Assembly (NCBI GenBank): GCA_963767635.1
Contig: CAVYEM010000001.1
Location: forward strand, 310,001-374,000
DNA: 64,000 nt
Direction: 5' to 3'
From: CAVYEM01 sp963767635
Lineage (GTDB): Bacteria; Vulcanimicrobiota; Vulcanimicrobiia; Vulcanimicrobiales; Vulcanimicrobiaceae
Of the stretch, positions 27,057 to 36,064 are shown in pieces. Position 1 is the first letter of the stretch. Every line of letters starts with the position of its first letter. A program made the translations under genes and the position numbers. The notes below the pieces were generated by a model that was not told the origin of the DNA, did not search any database, and saw only the letters and a program-made list of their open reading frames with translations.

Positions 27057-27647
27057 ATGATGGAACGCGCAACGGAGCATCGCATCGAAAGCTATCCGCA
27101 TTGGAAGATCGCGGAATGGACGCCTGAATTACCCGACGGACGAATCGAACGGATGTATACGCACTGGTCTGCGCACGATTACCGGTCGGTGTTTCCTGCA
27201 TATCATTTTTGCGTCGCTACGACGGACGCCGGCGACATCGTCGTCGTCAACACGCACGACATCACGGAAAATATGCGAAACGTCTACGAGGCGCCGGACG
27301 AGCCGTATGCGGCTCACACGCGCGGGCGCAATTCGTTCGCGCTCGGGATTTCCATTATGGCCATGGAAGGCGCCACGCCGCACGACTTCGGCGCATACCC
27401 GCTGACCGAACCGCTCGTCGACGCCTTGTGCCGAGTCGCGGCAACGCTGGCACGCACGTACGACATTCCGATTCACGCGGACCGCATCATGTCACATTGC
27501 GAAGCGGCGCTGCACGACGGCTATTTTGGAACGCAGTCCGACCAGCGCTGGGACATTGCGCGGTTGTGCGCGGACGTGCGTCCGCTGGAGCGGCGTGATG
27601 CGATCGAAACCGGCGACGAACTGCGCGCGCGAATGCGAGTATTGTAA
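27057..27647 (+). CDS. N-acetylmuramoyl-L-alanine amidase-like protein (Amidase_2/PGRP fold)
   Basis: 196 aa, no signal peptide. Features of the PGRP fold: RMYTHWSAHDY near residue 32 (first zinc His), FPAYHFCV, a THDITENMRN loop, the helix NSFALGISIMAMEG and IPIHADRIMSHCEAA with the second zinc His. Expected to cleave the lactyl amide between MurNAc and L-Ala; without a signal it may act on recycled muropeptides in the cytosol or be exported otherwise. Divergent from lysA, which fits cell-wall metabolism. Confidence 0.75.
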   Translation: MMERATEHRIESYPHWKIAEWTPELPDGRIERMYTHWSAHDYRSVFPAYHFCVATTDAGDIVVVNTHDITENMRNVYEAPDEPYAAHTRGRNSFALGISIMAMEGATPHDFGAYPLTEPLVDALCRVAATLARTYDIPIHADRIMSHCEAALHDGYFGTQSDQRWDIARLCADVRPLERRDAIETGDELRARMRVL

Positions 27648-27660
27648 ATGGCGTATCCGC
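27645..27660 (+). repeat. 16-bp repeat TAAATGGCGTATCCGC, copy 2
   Basis: Identical to 1096-1111 and again starting at a stop codon. It lies in the 24-bp gap between convergent genes. Confidence 0.6.
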
Positions 27661-27671
27661 CCCCATGTATT

Positions 27672-28761
27672 TTACACGCTTGAGGATTGGAACGGGCGGA
27701 ACTGCGCTAAAAATTGCTCGATGACGGCCTGCGCCACGCCGGCATCGGAAAATCGCTTTTGCAGGCTTTCCGCCGTCGGCGCCGGCATGACGCACATAAA
27801 CGCCGTTGCGCCGGCTGCTGCGCGTATGGAAACGCTCTTTGCCCCTGCCGGTACGAGCGCGGTTTCGTACGGCGCGAGCGCTGTGCTCCCGCCCTCGCTA
27901 GCAACCTCCAGCCCTTCGCGCAGCGCGGTGACGATCAGCGGGCGATTATGCGTGCTCATGCTCGCCGGCGCTTCCGTTGCCGTCACCCGTTCGACCAGGA
28001 AATGCGATTCGGCGATGAGCGCCGTGCGTTGAAAGCCTTCGTAGGCGTATGCGAGGGCTTCGAGCGCGTGTTCCGCACCGGATTGACCGTAATAGAGAAC
28101 ATCCGCAGCCTTTTGCACGTGGAGCGGCCGCGGTTTGCCGTCGGTTCCCAGACGATTCCAATCGAACATGCGATACGTCAGATCGCTGGCCTGCTGCGTT
28201 TCGTACAGCGCAACCCCGGCACCAATCGCGTGAACGCAGCCCGCAGGAATATAGAATGCATCGCCCGCCTTAACGGGAATGCGCTCGAGTATCTCGCCCA
28301 GCGTGCCGTCGGCAACACGGCGCTCGTATTCCTCGCGACTGGTGGCGCGCGCCCAGCCCATCACGAGTCTGTGCGTCCGGCTGCGCGTCGAGAACGTACC
28401 AGGATTCCGTCTTGCCGTTGCGCTGTTCTTCAACGCGCTGTGCGTACGCATCGTCGGGATGCACTTGCACGGAGAGCCAGTCGCGCGCCGTAATGATTTT
28501 GGTGAGCACCGGAAAGATGTGGGCGCCGTCCAAATCGCTACCGAGCAGATCCGCACCGAGCTTCTGACGCAGCTGTGCGACGGTGCGACCCGCCAGCGGA
28601 CCGTTTACGACGGTATTGGTGTCCCAGCACTCCCACGATTCGCCCCACAGCGTTGTGCGATCGCCCGATTTGCCATAGCGCGCGATCAGCGAGTCGCCGC
28701 CCCAGATAGCAGCGGAGAGCTTGGGACTGAGAAGATACGGATATAACGCGGCATCGCTCAT
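27672..28761 (-). pseudogene. manA: Class I mannose-6-phosphate isomerase, interrupted by one single-base frameshift
   Basis: ATG at 28761 overlaps the stop of the upstream gene (ATGA). N-terminal part: YPYLLSPKLSAAIWGGDSL and LSVQVHPDDAYAQ with the zinc ligands. At 28378 an extra base (AGTCT where AGCT restores the frame) changes the frame; removing it gives ESWYVLDAQPDAQLVMGW. The C-terminal part has GDAFYIPAGCVHAIGAGVALYE, the second metal site, and a cupin tail. Interconverts mannose 6-phosphate and fructose 6-phosphate. Everything except the one base looks intact, so sequence error is likely. Confidence 0.82.
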
Positions 28762-29444
28762 TGCAGATTGGCATGCTTTCCGCGCTCGACGATCGCTTTG
28801 AAGCGCCGCAAATCTTCGGCAATCTGCTTGTGCGGCTCTTCGCCCAGGATGCGCGCCACCGATGCGCCGACGTATCGTGCCGGCGGCGCATATTCCAGCA
28901 CTACACGCACCTCGGTCAGCGCATCGCGGCGATCGAAATGCACCGAACCGGCGTGATGGATCGCCGACCCCGGAAGCGATCGCCAGCCGATGAGCTGCCC
29001 CGGCAGATCGCTGATGATCTCGGCTTCCCAAGTGATGCGGTTGCCGATTGGCGCGCGTACGCGCCAGCGCGAGCGAGTTTCTGTGAGCAGCGTGACTTCT
29101 TCGATGTGCTGCATGAAGTGCGGCAGAGTCTCCAAGCGGCGCCAATACTCGTAGAGTTCGATTGCGGGCCGGGCGACGCCGATCGATTGCTCCACGCGCA
29201 CGCCGCGTCCATACGGAACGCTCGCATTGGGATTATGCTCGCCCTTGCGGTCGGACGTGTCGATTCCTAGCGCTGCGTAGATGGGGCACGATCCGGTTGC
29301 GCCGCGATACAAGAATTCGACCGCGAGCGCTGCAGCGGCGGCCCCCAGAATCCCACGCCGCTTGAGTGCCGCAAGTGCCAGCAGCGCGCCCGCGCCCAAT
29401 GAAACCCATCGTTCGTTTTGGCCGACGTTACGCGCATCGTGCAT
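28758..29444 (-). CDS. DUF2892-like membrane segment plus SRPBCC (polyketide cyclase/START) domain protein
   Basis: 228 aa from ATG at 29444, preceded by GGAGGAG. Residues about 10-55 contain two hydrophobic helices (WVSLGAGALLALAAL, GAAAAALAVEFLYRG) like YgaP-type DUF2892. Residues about 85-220 form an SRPBCC fold: VEQSIGVARPAIELYEYWRRLETLPHFMQHIEEV, WEAEIISDLPGQLIGWRSLPGS. Such proteins bind lipophilic ligands in a cavity; the role is unknown. Divergent from the folate gene with 71 bp between starts. Confidence 0.8.
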   Translation of the reverse strand: MHDARNVGQNERWVSLGAGALLALAALKRRGILGAAAAALAVEFLYRGATGSCPIYAALGIDTSDRKGEHNPNASVPYGRGVRVEQSIGVARPAIELYEYWRRLETLPHFMQHIEEVTLLTETRSRWRVRAPIGNRITWEAEIISDLPGQLIGWRSLPGSAIHHAGSVHFDRRDALTEVRVVLEYAPPARYVGASVARILGEEPHKQIAEDLRRFKAIVERGKHANLQ

Positions 29445-29515
29445 CGCAAGCTCCTCCATCGGCATAGTATTCCCGCCGCTCAGGACCGGCTCCGTCTGCC
29501 GCCGAAGAATCGCGC

Positions 29516-30964
29516 GTGCGAATTTATATCGGCATCGGGTCGAATCTGGGCGATCGTCAAGCCAACGTGCTCGGGGCGCTGCAGCGACTGCGCACGCGCG
29601 CACGCGTGGTCGCCGTTTCGGCGTTTTATGAAAGTGGGCCGGCGGACGGAGCGGCCGGTCCGGCGTTTTTGAACCTCGCTGCCGAGCTCGAGACAGAACT
29701 CGATTTCGAGCAGTTCCGGCGTTTCAGCCAGGATGTCGAGGTTGCGGTCGGCCGTTCGAGCACGCGCAAGCTGGCGCCGCGTCCGGTCGACATCGATCTG
29801 CTGTGGGGGCCGGCATACGTGCACCCGGCTCTCGTACAGCGCGCTTACAACCTTGTCCCGCTTGCCGAAATTGCGCCCGGCTTGCGCGATCCCAAAACAC
29901 ACCAGCGATTGGCGGACTTGGTCGCGGCACGCAAGCCCGACGGCCTGCGCCGCCTGGAGCGATCTCTGCACTTCGACGCTAACCGGCAAGAAGAAGCTCC
30001 GGACGTGCGGCTGTCGCTCACGCGCGTGGGTGTGTCGGGCATGCGTAAAATGCTGCGCTTGGTGCTTGACGGCAAAGAGCGGGCCTTCAACGGCGAGTTC
30101 ACGATGGTTGCGGACCTGCCGCCGGACAAAGCGGGCGTGCACATGTCGCGTTTCAGCGAGATATTGGAAGAATCGACGTTAGACGTGCTTGCGCGCGAAG
30201 GTGCGGCTGCGCCCATCGAGCGTTTAGTGGAGGACATCGCGCGGCAGATCGTGCACTCGCAGCGCGCGATTCGCGCCGACGTGCGTTTGCGCGCGCAATT
30301 CGGTTTGGAACGCTGGACGCCGGTAAGTGGAAAACGCGGCGAGGAAACCTACACGCTCGTGGGTATCGCGCATGCCGACCAGAGCGCGACGCGCCGCGTC
30401 GTCGGCGTCGAGGCGGAAGGCATGACGGCCTGTCCGTGCGCGCAGCTCATGATGCGCGAACACAGTTTGCGCGAATTGGCCGAGGCCGGTTTTTCATCGG
30501 CTGATGCGCGCCGCGCACTCGACGCGCTCCCCGTAGCCACGCACAATCAGCGTGGTAAAGGATCCGTGCTCGTCGGCGTGGCGCCCAACCACGCCGATGC
30601 CGTGCGCGCCGAGGACCTGGTCGAAATCGTCGAGAGCGCCATGTCGAGCGAGACGTACGATCTGCTCAAACGGCCGGATGAGTTCTTTATCGTCAACAAA
30701 GCGCATCACAATCCCAAATTCGTCGAAGACGTGGTGCGCGGCATCGTCGCCAATGCCTTGGACGTGTACGCCGATTTCGGCGACGAAACGTTCCTTTCGG
30801 CCGGGCAAGTCAATTACGAGTCGATCCACAAACACGATGCCTTTGCTGAGGCGTACGGAACCTTTGGCGAATTTCGCGAAGAACTGCGCTCGGGAAACTA
30901 CGTGAGCCACCGGACTGACTTGGCGAGGTGGCTCGACACCCGTCCGTCTCCCGTGCTTTTTTGA
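29516..30964 (+). CDS. Folate fusion: HPPK (FolK) domain plus type IB GTP cyclohydrolase (FolE2)
   Basis: 482 aa. Residues 1-150 are 6-hydroxymethyl-dihydropterin pyrophosphokinase: IYIGIGSNLGDRQANV, then AFYESGPADGAAGPAFLNLAAEL and the signature KLAPRPVDIDLL. Residues about 165-482 are GTP cyclohydrolase IB: DKAGVHMSRFSEIL, GMTACPCAQLMMREH (metal Cys), THNQRGKGSVLVG and NKAHHNPKFVEDVVRG. The two enzymes catalyse the first step (GTP to dihydroneopterin triphosphate) and a later step (pyrophosphoryl transfer to the pterin) of tetrahydrofolate synthesis. No stop or ribosome site separates the halves. GTG start. Confidence 0.88.
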   Translation: MRIYIGIGSNLGDRQANVLGALQRLRTRARVVAVSAFYESGPADGAAGPAFLNLAAELETELDFEQFRRFSQDVEVAVGRSSTRKLAPRPVDIDLLWGPAYVHPALVQRAYNLVPLAEIAPGLRDPKTHQRLADLVAARKPDGLRRLERSLHFDANRQEEAPDVRLSLTRVGVSGMRKMLRLVLDGKERAFNGEFTMVADLPPDKAGVHMSRFSEILEESTLDVLAREGAAAPIERLVEDIARQIVHSQRAIRADVRLRAQFGLERWTPVSGKRGEETYTLVGIAHADQSATRRVVGVEAEGMTACPCAQLMMREHSLRELAEAGFSSADARRALDALPVATHNQRGKGSVLVGVAPNHADAVRAEDLVEIVESAMSSETYDLLKRPDEFFIVNKAHHNPKFVEDVVRGIVANALDVYADFGDETFLSAGQVNYESIHKHDAFAEAYGTFGEFREELRSGNYVSHRTDLARWLDTRPSPVLF

Positions 30965-30967
30965 ACG

Positions 30968-33130
30968 ATGCAATGTAAGAGCAGTGGGTGGCGAAAGCAC
31001 GCGCGCAATGCGACCCGGTTCGTATACCGGCTGGCGATGCCGGCGTTCGCGGTGCTGCTCATGACCGGCACGGCACGCGCGATCTCGTCCGCCGGCCCTT
31101 CAGTGGCCGTGCCGCAACTCTCCGCCGCGCCGCACCTAAACGGCATCATCGACCCGTCGTGGAACGGTGGGGCCAAAGTCGAGTTGAAGTACGATTATCC
31201 GTACCGGCGCCCTGCGACGGAACCAACGACCGTGTACGTCGCTCAGTACGGGCAGGCACTGTACTTCGCTTGGGACGTGCATCAGCGGGAGCCCCTCACC
31301 GTGGGGCAAACGACCAATGGCGGCGGCGTCTTCAACGACGATCACGTCGCGATGGCGCTCTACCCGCAAGGCGCGCAAGGCTTCATGTACATCTTCCGCT
31401 CGAACGTGAACGGCGCGCGCGATCAAAGTTCCAGCGAGAACAGCGCCTATGCACCGCAGTGGGAATCCGCCGGACACAAAACCCCGTACGGCTATCAAGT
31501 GACGGAACGCATTCCGCTGGACGTCATCCGTGCGAACGGCTCGCGCAGCTGGCGTGCGCAGTTCGTGCGCGTCGTTTCGACGAGCGGATCGCGCGACGTT
31601 TGGAGTACCGATCCAGCGATGCAAGCGGACATCGACGTTAACTACATCGGAACGCTCAACGGCCTGCAGATGGCGAAGGGATCGCTGCGCCCTCCGACGC
31701 GCGTACAGGTGTACGGCTTAGGTGAATTGGCATCGCCATCGGCCGGCGGCAGCACTTCACGCATGGGCGCGGACTTCTCTCTGCCGATTACACCGACGTC
31801 TTCGTTTCTCGCGACGCTGCATCCGGATTATTCAAACGTCGAGATCGACCAGCAGTCGATTGCGCCGCAAGAGTTTCCGCGCTTGTACCAAGAGGTGCGA
31901 CCGTTCTTCACGCAACTCGGGCAGCAGTTCAACGCGCGCTTCAACTGTTGGAACTGCGTGATGACCCTCTATACACCGAGTATTCCAGCGTTCAGTCAAG
32001 GCTACGCGATCGAAGGGACGCAGGGGCCGATGACCTTCGGTGCGTTCGATGCAATCGGCCCGGACCGCATCGACGACGCGCAAACCGCCACGTACATGCA
32101 AAGCGATCGCGACCACCAAGGGATGTTCAGTCTGCAGCAGGTGAGCGTAGATACGCCGGACGTGCACGACGTCTCGGACACGGTGGTGGGCGGATACAGT
32201 TTTTCGCACAATCACATGATGCTTTTCGCGAATGCGGGCACCGACCGCGGCACGTACGTCACCGATGCGAGCAAAGGCGGCTATCAGGAAGCCGGCTTGG
32301 ACTTGAGCGATCAGACAACGAGCCTTCTGTTGGATTACCAGCACGTCGGCTCGCAGTTTGCGCCCGTGGACGGTTATGTGTATCACCCCGGCATCACGGG
32401 GGTGAGCGCGTATCTGAGTAAAACGTACAATTACTCGCCAAAGTCCGGGCTGCAGCAGCTCTCGCTCGGCGCAGAGTTTGACCGCTATCACGACGAATCG
32501 GGCTTGCCGAATCAGAGCGATCAGTGGCTGAACGTCCAGTTGCGCACGCGATCCCTTCTGGGTCTGAACGTGAACACCGGTTCGTCGTATCTGCGCGTCG
32601 CGGACGGAGAAATGCTGCCGTTTACGGCCAATGCGCTTGAGGTCACATACCGCGCGAGCACCGCGACGCCGTCAAGCGTGACATATAATTCGGGCGCCTA
32701 TTATCACGGCTTTTTGGGCAGCTGGTACAGCTCGACGGCGATTCGGCTGGAGCGGCGGCTGATTCTTTCGCTCGAGGCCGACTCGACGCACTACGTGCCG
32801 CAGACTGCCTACGGGCCCGGGACGTCGTGGAACGAGATCGCGGCGAACGAGCTGCTCGAGCGCGTCTCACTGGATTGGCAAATCAGTCACGCCGACTCGC
32901 TGGACCTGGGTGTGCGCCGCATCGCCGGCATCTTCGCGCCGACCGGATTCGGTTACGTGCCCACGGCGGGAACGCCGCCAATCGACGCGATGAACCTGAC
33001 CGCGGCGTTTCACTTCCTGGCGTTGCGCAACGAGTTTTACGTCGTGTACGGCAACCCGAACGAACTGAGCACCGAACACGCCCTCTTCCTGAAGTGGATT
33101 CGCTACATCGGCGCAGGGAAAGGGACCTAG
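30968..33130 (+). CDS. Outer-membrane protein with CBM9-like domain and DUF5916 barrel
   Basis: 720 aa, signal around residues 20-40 (LAMPAFAVLLMTGTARA). Residues about 45-225 resemble a family-9 carbohydrate-binding domain (APHLNGIIDPSWNGGAKVEL, VYVAQYGQALYFAWDV, NDDHVAMALYPQ). From residue about 240 a barrel carries the DUF5916 hallmark LHPDYSNVEIDQQSIAPQEF and then YQEVRPFFTQLGQQF. It ends with an aromatic-rich strand but not a classic terminal Phe. Starts 3 bp after the folate gene. Substrate unknown. Confidence 0.8.
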   Translation: MQCKSSGWRKHARNATRFVYRLAMPAFAVLLMTGTARAISSAGPSVAVPQLSAAPHLNGIIDPSWNGGAKVELKYDYPYRRPATEPTTVYVAQYGQALYFAWDVHQREPLTVGQTTNGGGVFNDDHVAMALYPQGAQGFMYIFRSNVNGARDQSSSENSAYAPQWESAGHKTPYGYQVTERIPLDVIRANGSRSWRAQFVRVVSTSGSRDVWSTDPAMQADIDVNYIGTLNGLQMAKGSLRPPTRVQVYGLGELASPSAGGSTSRMGADFSLPITPTSSFLATLHPDYSNVEIDQQSIAPQEFPRLYQEVRPFFTQLGQQFNARFNCWNCVMTLYTPSIPAFSQGYAIEGTQGPMTFGAFDAIGPDRIDDAQTATYMQSDRDHQGMFSLQQVSVDTPDVHDVSDTVVGGYSFSHNHMMLFANAGTDRGTYVTDASKGGYQEAGLDLSDQTTSLLLDYQHVGSQFAPVDGYVYHPGITGVSAYLSKTYNYSPKSGLQQLSLGAEFDRYHDESGLPNQSDQWLNVQLRTRSLLGLNVNTGSSYLRVADGEMLPFTANALEVTYRASTATPSSVTYNSGAYYHGFLGSWYSSTAIRLERRLILSLEADSTHYVPQTAYGPGTSWNEIAANELLERVSLDWQISHADSLDLGVRRIAGIFAPTGFGYVPTAGTPPIDAMNLTAAFHFLALRNEFYVVYGNPNELSTEHALFLKWIRYIGAGKGT

Positions 33131-33211
33131 CGCTTAATCGACGTTGTGGCGCTAACGTTCTCCTGGCGACCGTTCCTCTTGGGTCGCGTGTATCTTATGG
33201 ATGTTGCGGTT

Positions 33212-34402
33212 CTATTTCACGTGGACTGCCGCAGCCTCCAGCGCGCCGATGCGCGCTTTGAGCGACGGATGCGTCGAAAAGAAAAACTCGTACCACGCCG
33301 GCTGTTGGTCTTCGGCTAAGTTTTGCTCGCGTAACCGTCGCAGCGCTGCTGCGCCGGTTTGCGGCGATTGCGTCGCGCTCACGGCGAAGCGGTCGGCCGC
33401 CCATTCTCGCGAGCGCGTAAATGCGTTGATCGCCGGGCGCAGGAACTGCGAGAGCAGCAGCGAGGTCCATTGAATCCGCGCGAGCGCCGTGGGTTTTTGC
33501 CCGTTTATCGCGCCTCGACTGCGCACGGCCAAGAACGTGCCGTAGAGGATCGCCATCGCGGCGACTTGCCCAATCGCCATCATGCGCCAGCCGTCTTTGC
33601 AGACGTAATGCCCCAGCTCGTGCGCGACGACGAATTCAATCTCGTCTTGCGGGAACTGCTCGATGAGCGTGTCGCCCAGCACAATCCGGTGCGTATTGCC
33701 GATGCCGGTCACGAAAGCGTTGGCTTTCTTGGTCTGCTTGCTCATGTCGACGCGCAGAATCTCGGCATTGCCCACGCCGAATCGCGCCGCGAGTGCGCGC
33801 AAGCGCGCTTCGAGATCGCCTTGGATGGGTCGATACTCGTTGAAGAGCGGCATGACGTAGATGGGAACGACCAGATTTGCCAGCAGCAGCAGCGGGAACA
33901 CCGCGAGACTCGCAACGTTGGGCCATGCCGTCGGCCAGCGGCGCAACGCGGCGGCAAACAATCCGCTGAGAACGACCGCGACCGCACCGCCGATGACCTC
34001 GCCCTTGAGTTTGTCTGAAAGCCACGAACGAGCGGGCTGATCGCTTAAATCGTACCGTCGCTCAAGCGAAAACCCTTCGATGAAATCGATCGGCAGCTCG
34101 ACGAACGCATCCACGAGCAGTGCCTGCGAGGCGAACAGCATCGGCTGCAGCCACCCCGGCAGCGCGCGCACGCTACCCTCGAAAGCCGCGCCCAGCGGGC
34201 CGTACGCCACGCTGCTCGATGCCGCGAGAGATCGCGCTATTCCGGCGAGCGAAAGTGCGCGCCGAGTGGCGCCGTATTGGGACGGATCGGCGGAGCGCTT
34301 TTTTATGGGGAGCGGCGTGGTGAACGCTTCGTATGTGCGGTAGGCGGCGTATCCGGCCGTAAATCCCGCAGCGATGCCGAGAAGAAAATTGCGCATGTTC
34401 AT
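33212..34402 (-). CDS. M48-family membrane zinc metalloprotease (Ste24/HtpX-like)
   Basis: 396 aa from ATG at 34402 (GGAG 5 nt upstream). Hydrophobic segments occur near residues 5-22, 75-95, 140-190 and 265-285. The zinc site is VAHELGHYVCKD (HExxH) with downstream Glu in SREWAADRFAVSAT. Other family blocks: NAFVTGIGNTHRIVLGDTLI and FFFSTHPSLKARIGALE. The longer architecture resembles CAAX-protease Ste24 more than HtpX. Degrades misfolded membrane proteins in relatives. Convergent with the DUF5916 gene. Confidence 0.88.
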   Translation of the reverse strand: MNMRNFLLGIAAGFTAGYAAYRTYEAFTTPLPIKKRSADPSQYGATRRALSLAGIARSLAASSSVAYGPLGAAFEGSVRALPGWLQPMLFASQALLVDAFVELPIDFIEGFSLERRYDLSDQPARSWLSDKLKGEVIGGAVAVVLSGLFAAALRRWPTAWPNVASLAVFPLLLLANLVVPIYVMPLFNEYRPIQGDLEARLRALAARFGVGNAEILRVDMSKQTKKANAFVTGIGNTHRIVLGDTLIEQFPQDEIEFVVAHELGHYVCKDGWRMMAIGQVAAMAILYGTFLAVRSRGAINGQKPTALARIQWTSLLLSQFLRPAINAFTRSREWAADRFAVSATQSPQTGAAALRRLREQNLAEDQQPAWYEFFFSTHPSLKARIGALEAAAVHVK

Positions 34403-34417
34403 GGTACTCCGCCGAGG

Positions 34418-35971
34418 ATGAAGTTTTTTCGGAACGCCCGCGTCTACGGGTACGATCCGTCGTCGGGGTCGTATTCCCGCAAGCACGGGCTCATAGTCGA
34501 TCGCGGACGGATCGTCTCCCTGGATCCGGCGCAGGCAGGATCGGGCCTCGAAACGATCGATCTGGGCGGCGCCACCGTGCTGCCCGCGTTCGCGGATTGC
34601 CACGTCCATCTCACGGACACCGGCTATTTTCTGGGCGAGAGATTTCTAGGTGACGTTCGCTCGTACGAGGAGTTCGGCAGCGCGGTGGCGCGCATTCCGA
34701 ACGAGCGGTACGTATTTGCCGGGCAATACGACGAGAGTTTTTGGGCCGACGGACGCTCTGCGGACGCCGCTGCGCTGGAACGCCATTTTCCCGGATGCGT
34801 ACGCGATGCTCGTTCGCGTCGACGGCCATTCCTGCATCGTCAATCGCAAGACGTTGGCGTGGCTCGATTTCCCCGCCGGCGTTTCGGGCATCGAGCGCGA
34901 CGAGTCCGGCGCGCCCACGGGCCGATTGTCGCTCGAGGCCAATTGGCGCGCCCAATCCCGCTTCATGAAGCATTTGCCGCAGGATGTTAAGCGCGAAGCG
35001 GAGCGCAAAGCGGCGCAACTCGCGCTTTCACGCGGTTATTTGCATTTGCACGTGCAGTTGCTCGGCTTTGAGCGCGACGAGTATGCGGGTGAAATAGCGG
35101 CGCTGCGCGATCTACCCGCTGCCAAATGGTATCCCAAAATATGCGAGCCCGACGCGCGACTGGCGCAGGAACTGGGCCTGCCTTACATCGGCGGGGACGT
35201 GTTCTTGGACGGATCGATTGGGAGCTGCACGGCTGCCGTGAGCGAAGCCTTTAGCGGTGGTTCGACCGGCGAACTGAAGTACAGCGACGAGGAAGTGTAC
35301 GCGTATTTTTCGACGGCGGAAGCGCTCGGCATTTCTGCGGGCGTTCACGCGATCGGCGATCGTGCCATCGATCAGTGTATCGCCGCGTGGGAGCGGGTGC
35401 TGGGCGGCAAGCCAGCACGCGCGGAAATCGCCACTTCATCGAGCACTTCGAAATCGCGCGGGAGGAACACATCGAGGCGTGTGCGCGCATGCAGATTTAT
35501 CTTTCGATGCAGCCCCAGTTCGATCTGCTGTGGGGCGGCCGGGGTCGAATGTACGATTCGCGTTTGGGAACGGCGCGTATGCGAACGATGAACGCGTTAG
35601 GACGTATCCAACGAGCGGGCGCAGTGCTCTGCGGCGGCGACGACAGTCCGGTGTGTGCGCTCTCGCCGCTGGAAGGCATGCAGTCCGCCGTCGATCATCA
35701 CGAACCGCAGGAGCGCCTCACGCCGCAGGAAGCGGTGACGATGTACACCTACAGCGCAGCCAAACTCGCGCACGCGGAAAATCGCACCGGCATGTTGGCA
35801 CCTGGGTACGCCGCGGATTTCGTCGTGCTCGATCGCGACCCGTTCGACGGGACCCCGTTCACGCAGTGCAGCGTGCTGTCGACGTGGTCCGACGGCGAGT
35901 GCGTATATGGAAGTTTGTGCTGCGACCCAAATCTTGTGCCGGCGACGTCGAAGCGACAGGATGGAGGGTGA
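34418..35971 (+). pseudogene. Amidohydrolase family 3 (YtcJ-like), interrupted by two single-base frameshifts
   Basis: ATG at 34418. N-terminal part: FFRNARVYGYDPS, GATVLPAFADCHVHLTDTGYF with the HxH metal motif. An extra C in a CCC run at 34790-34792 shifts the frame; the middle part then reads FPDAYAMLVRVDGHSCIVNRKTLAW, YIGGDVFLDGSIGSCTAAV and ISAGVHAIGDRAIDQC. A base is missing near 35430; the last part has RHFIEHFEIAREEH, MQPQFDLLW, CGGDDSPVCALSPLEGMQ and the C-terminal ADFVVLDRDPF. All family blocks survive, so errors in sequence are plausible. Hydrolyses an unknown amide or ester. Confidence 0.8.
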
Positions 35972-35985
35972 CAGCGTTTGCCATA

Positions 35986-36055
35986 GTGAGTCTGTCGAAC
36001 CATGCTTTGATGGCTTCGCCTGAGCTCAGCCGCCCTTCGACAGGCTCAGGGTGAC
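35986..36055. repeat. Inverted pair of TCGACAGGCTC-type interspersed repeats
   Basis: GTGAGTCTGTCGAACCATG (35986-36004) and CCCTTCGACAGGCTCAGGG with GTGAC (36033-36055) lie in opposite orientation between two convergent genes and could form a stem. The core resembles a short repeat widespread in environmental bacterial genomes. Confidence 0.7.
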
Positions 36056-36064
36056 AAGAGCACT

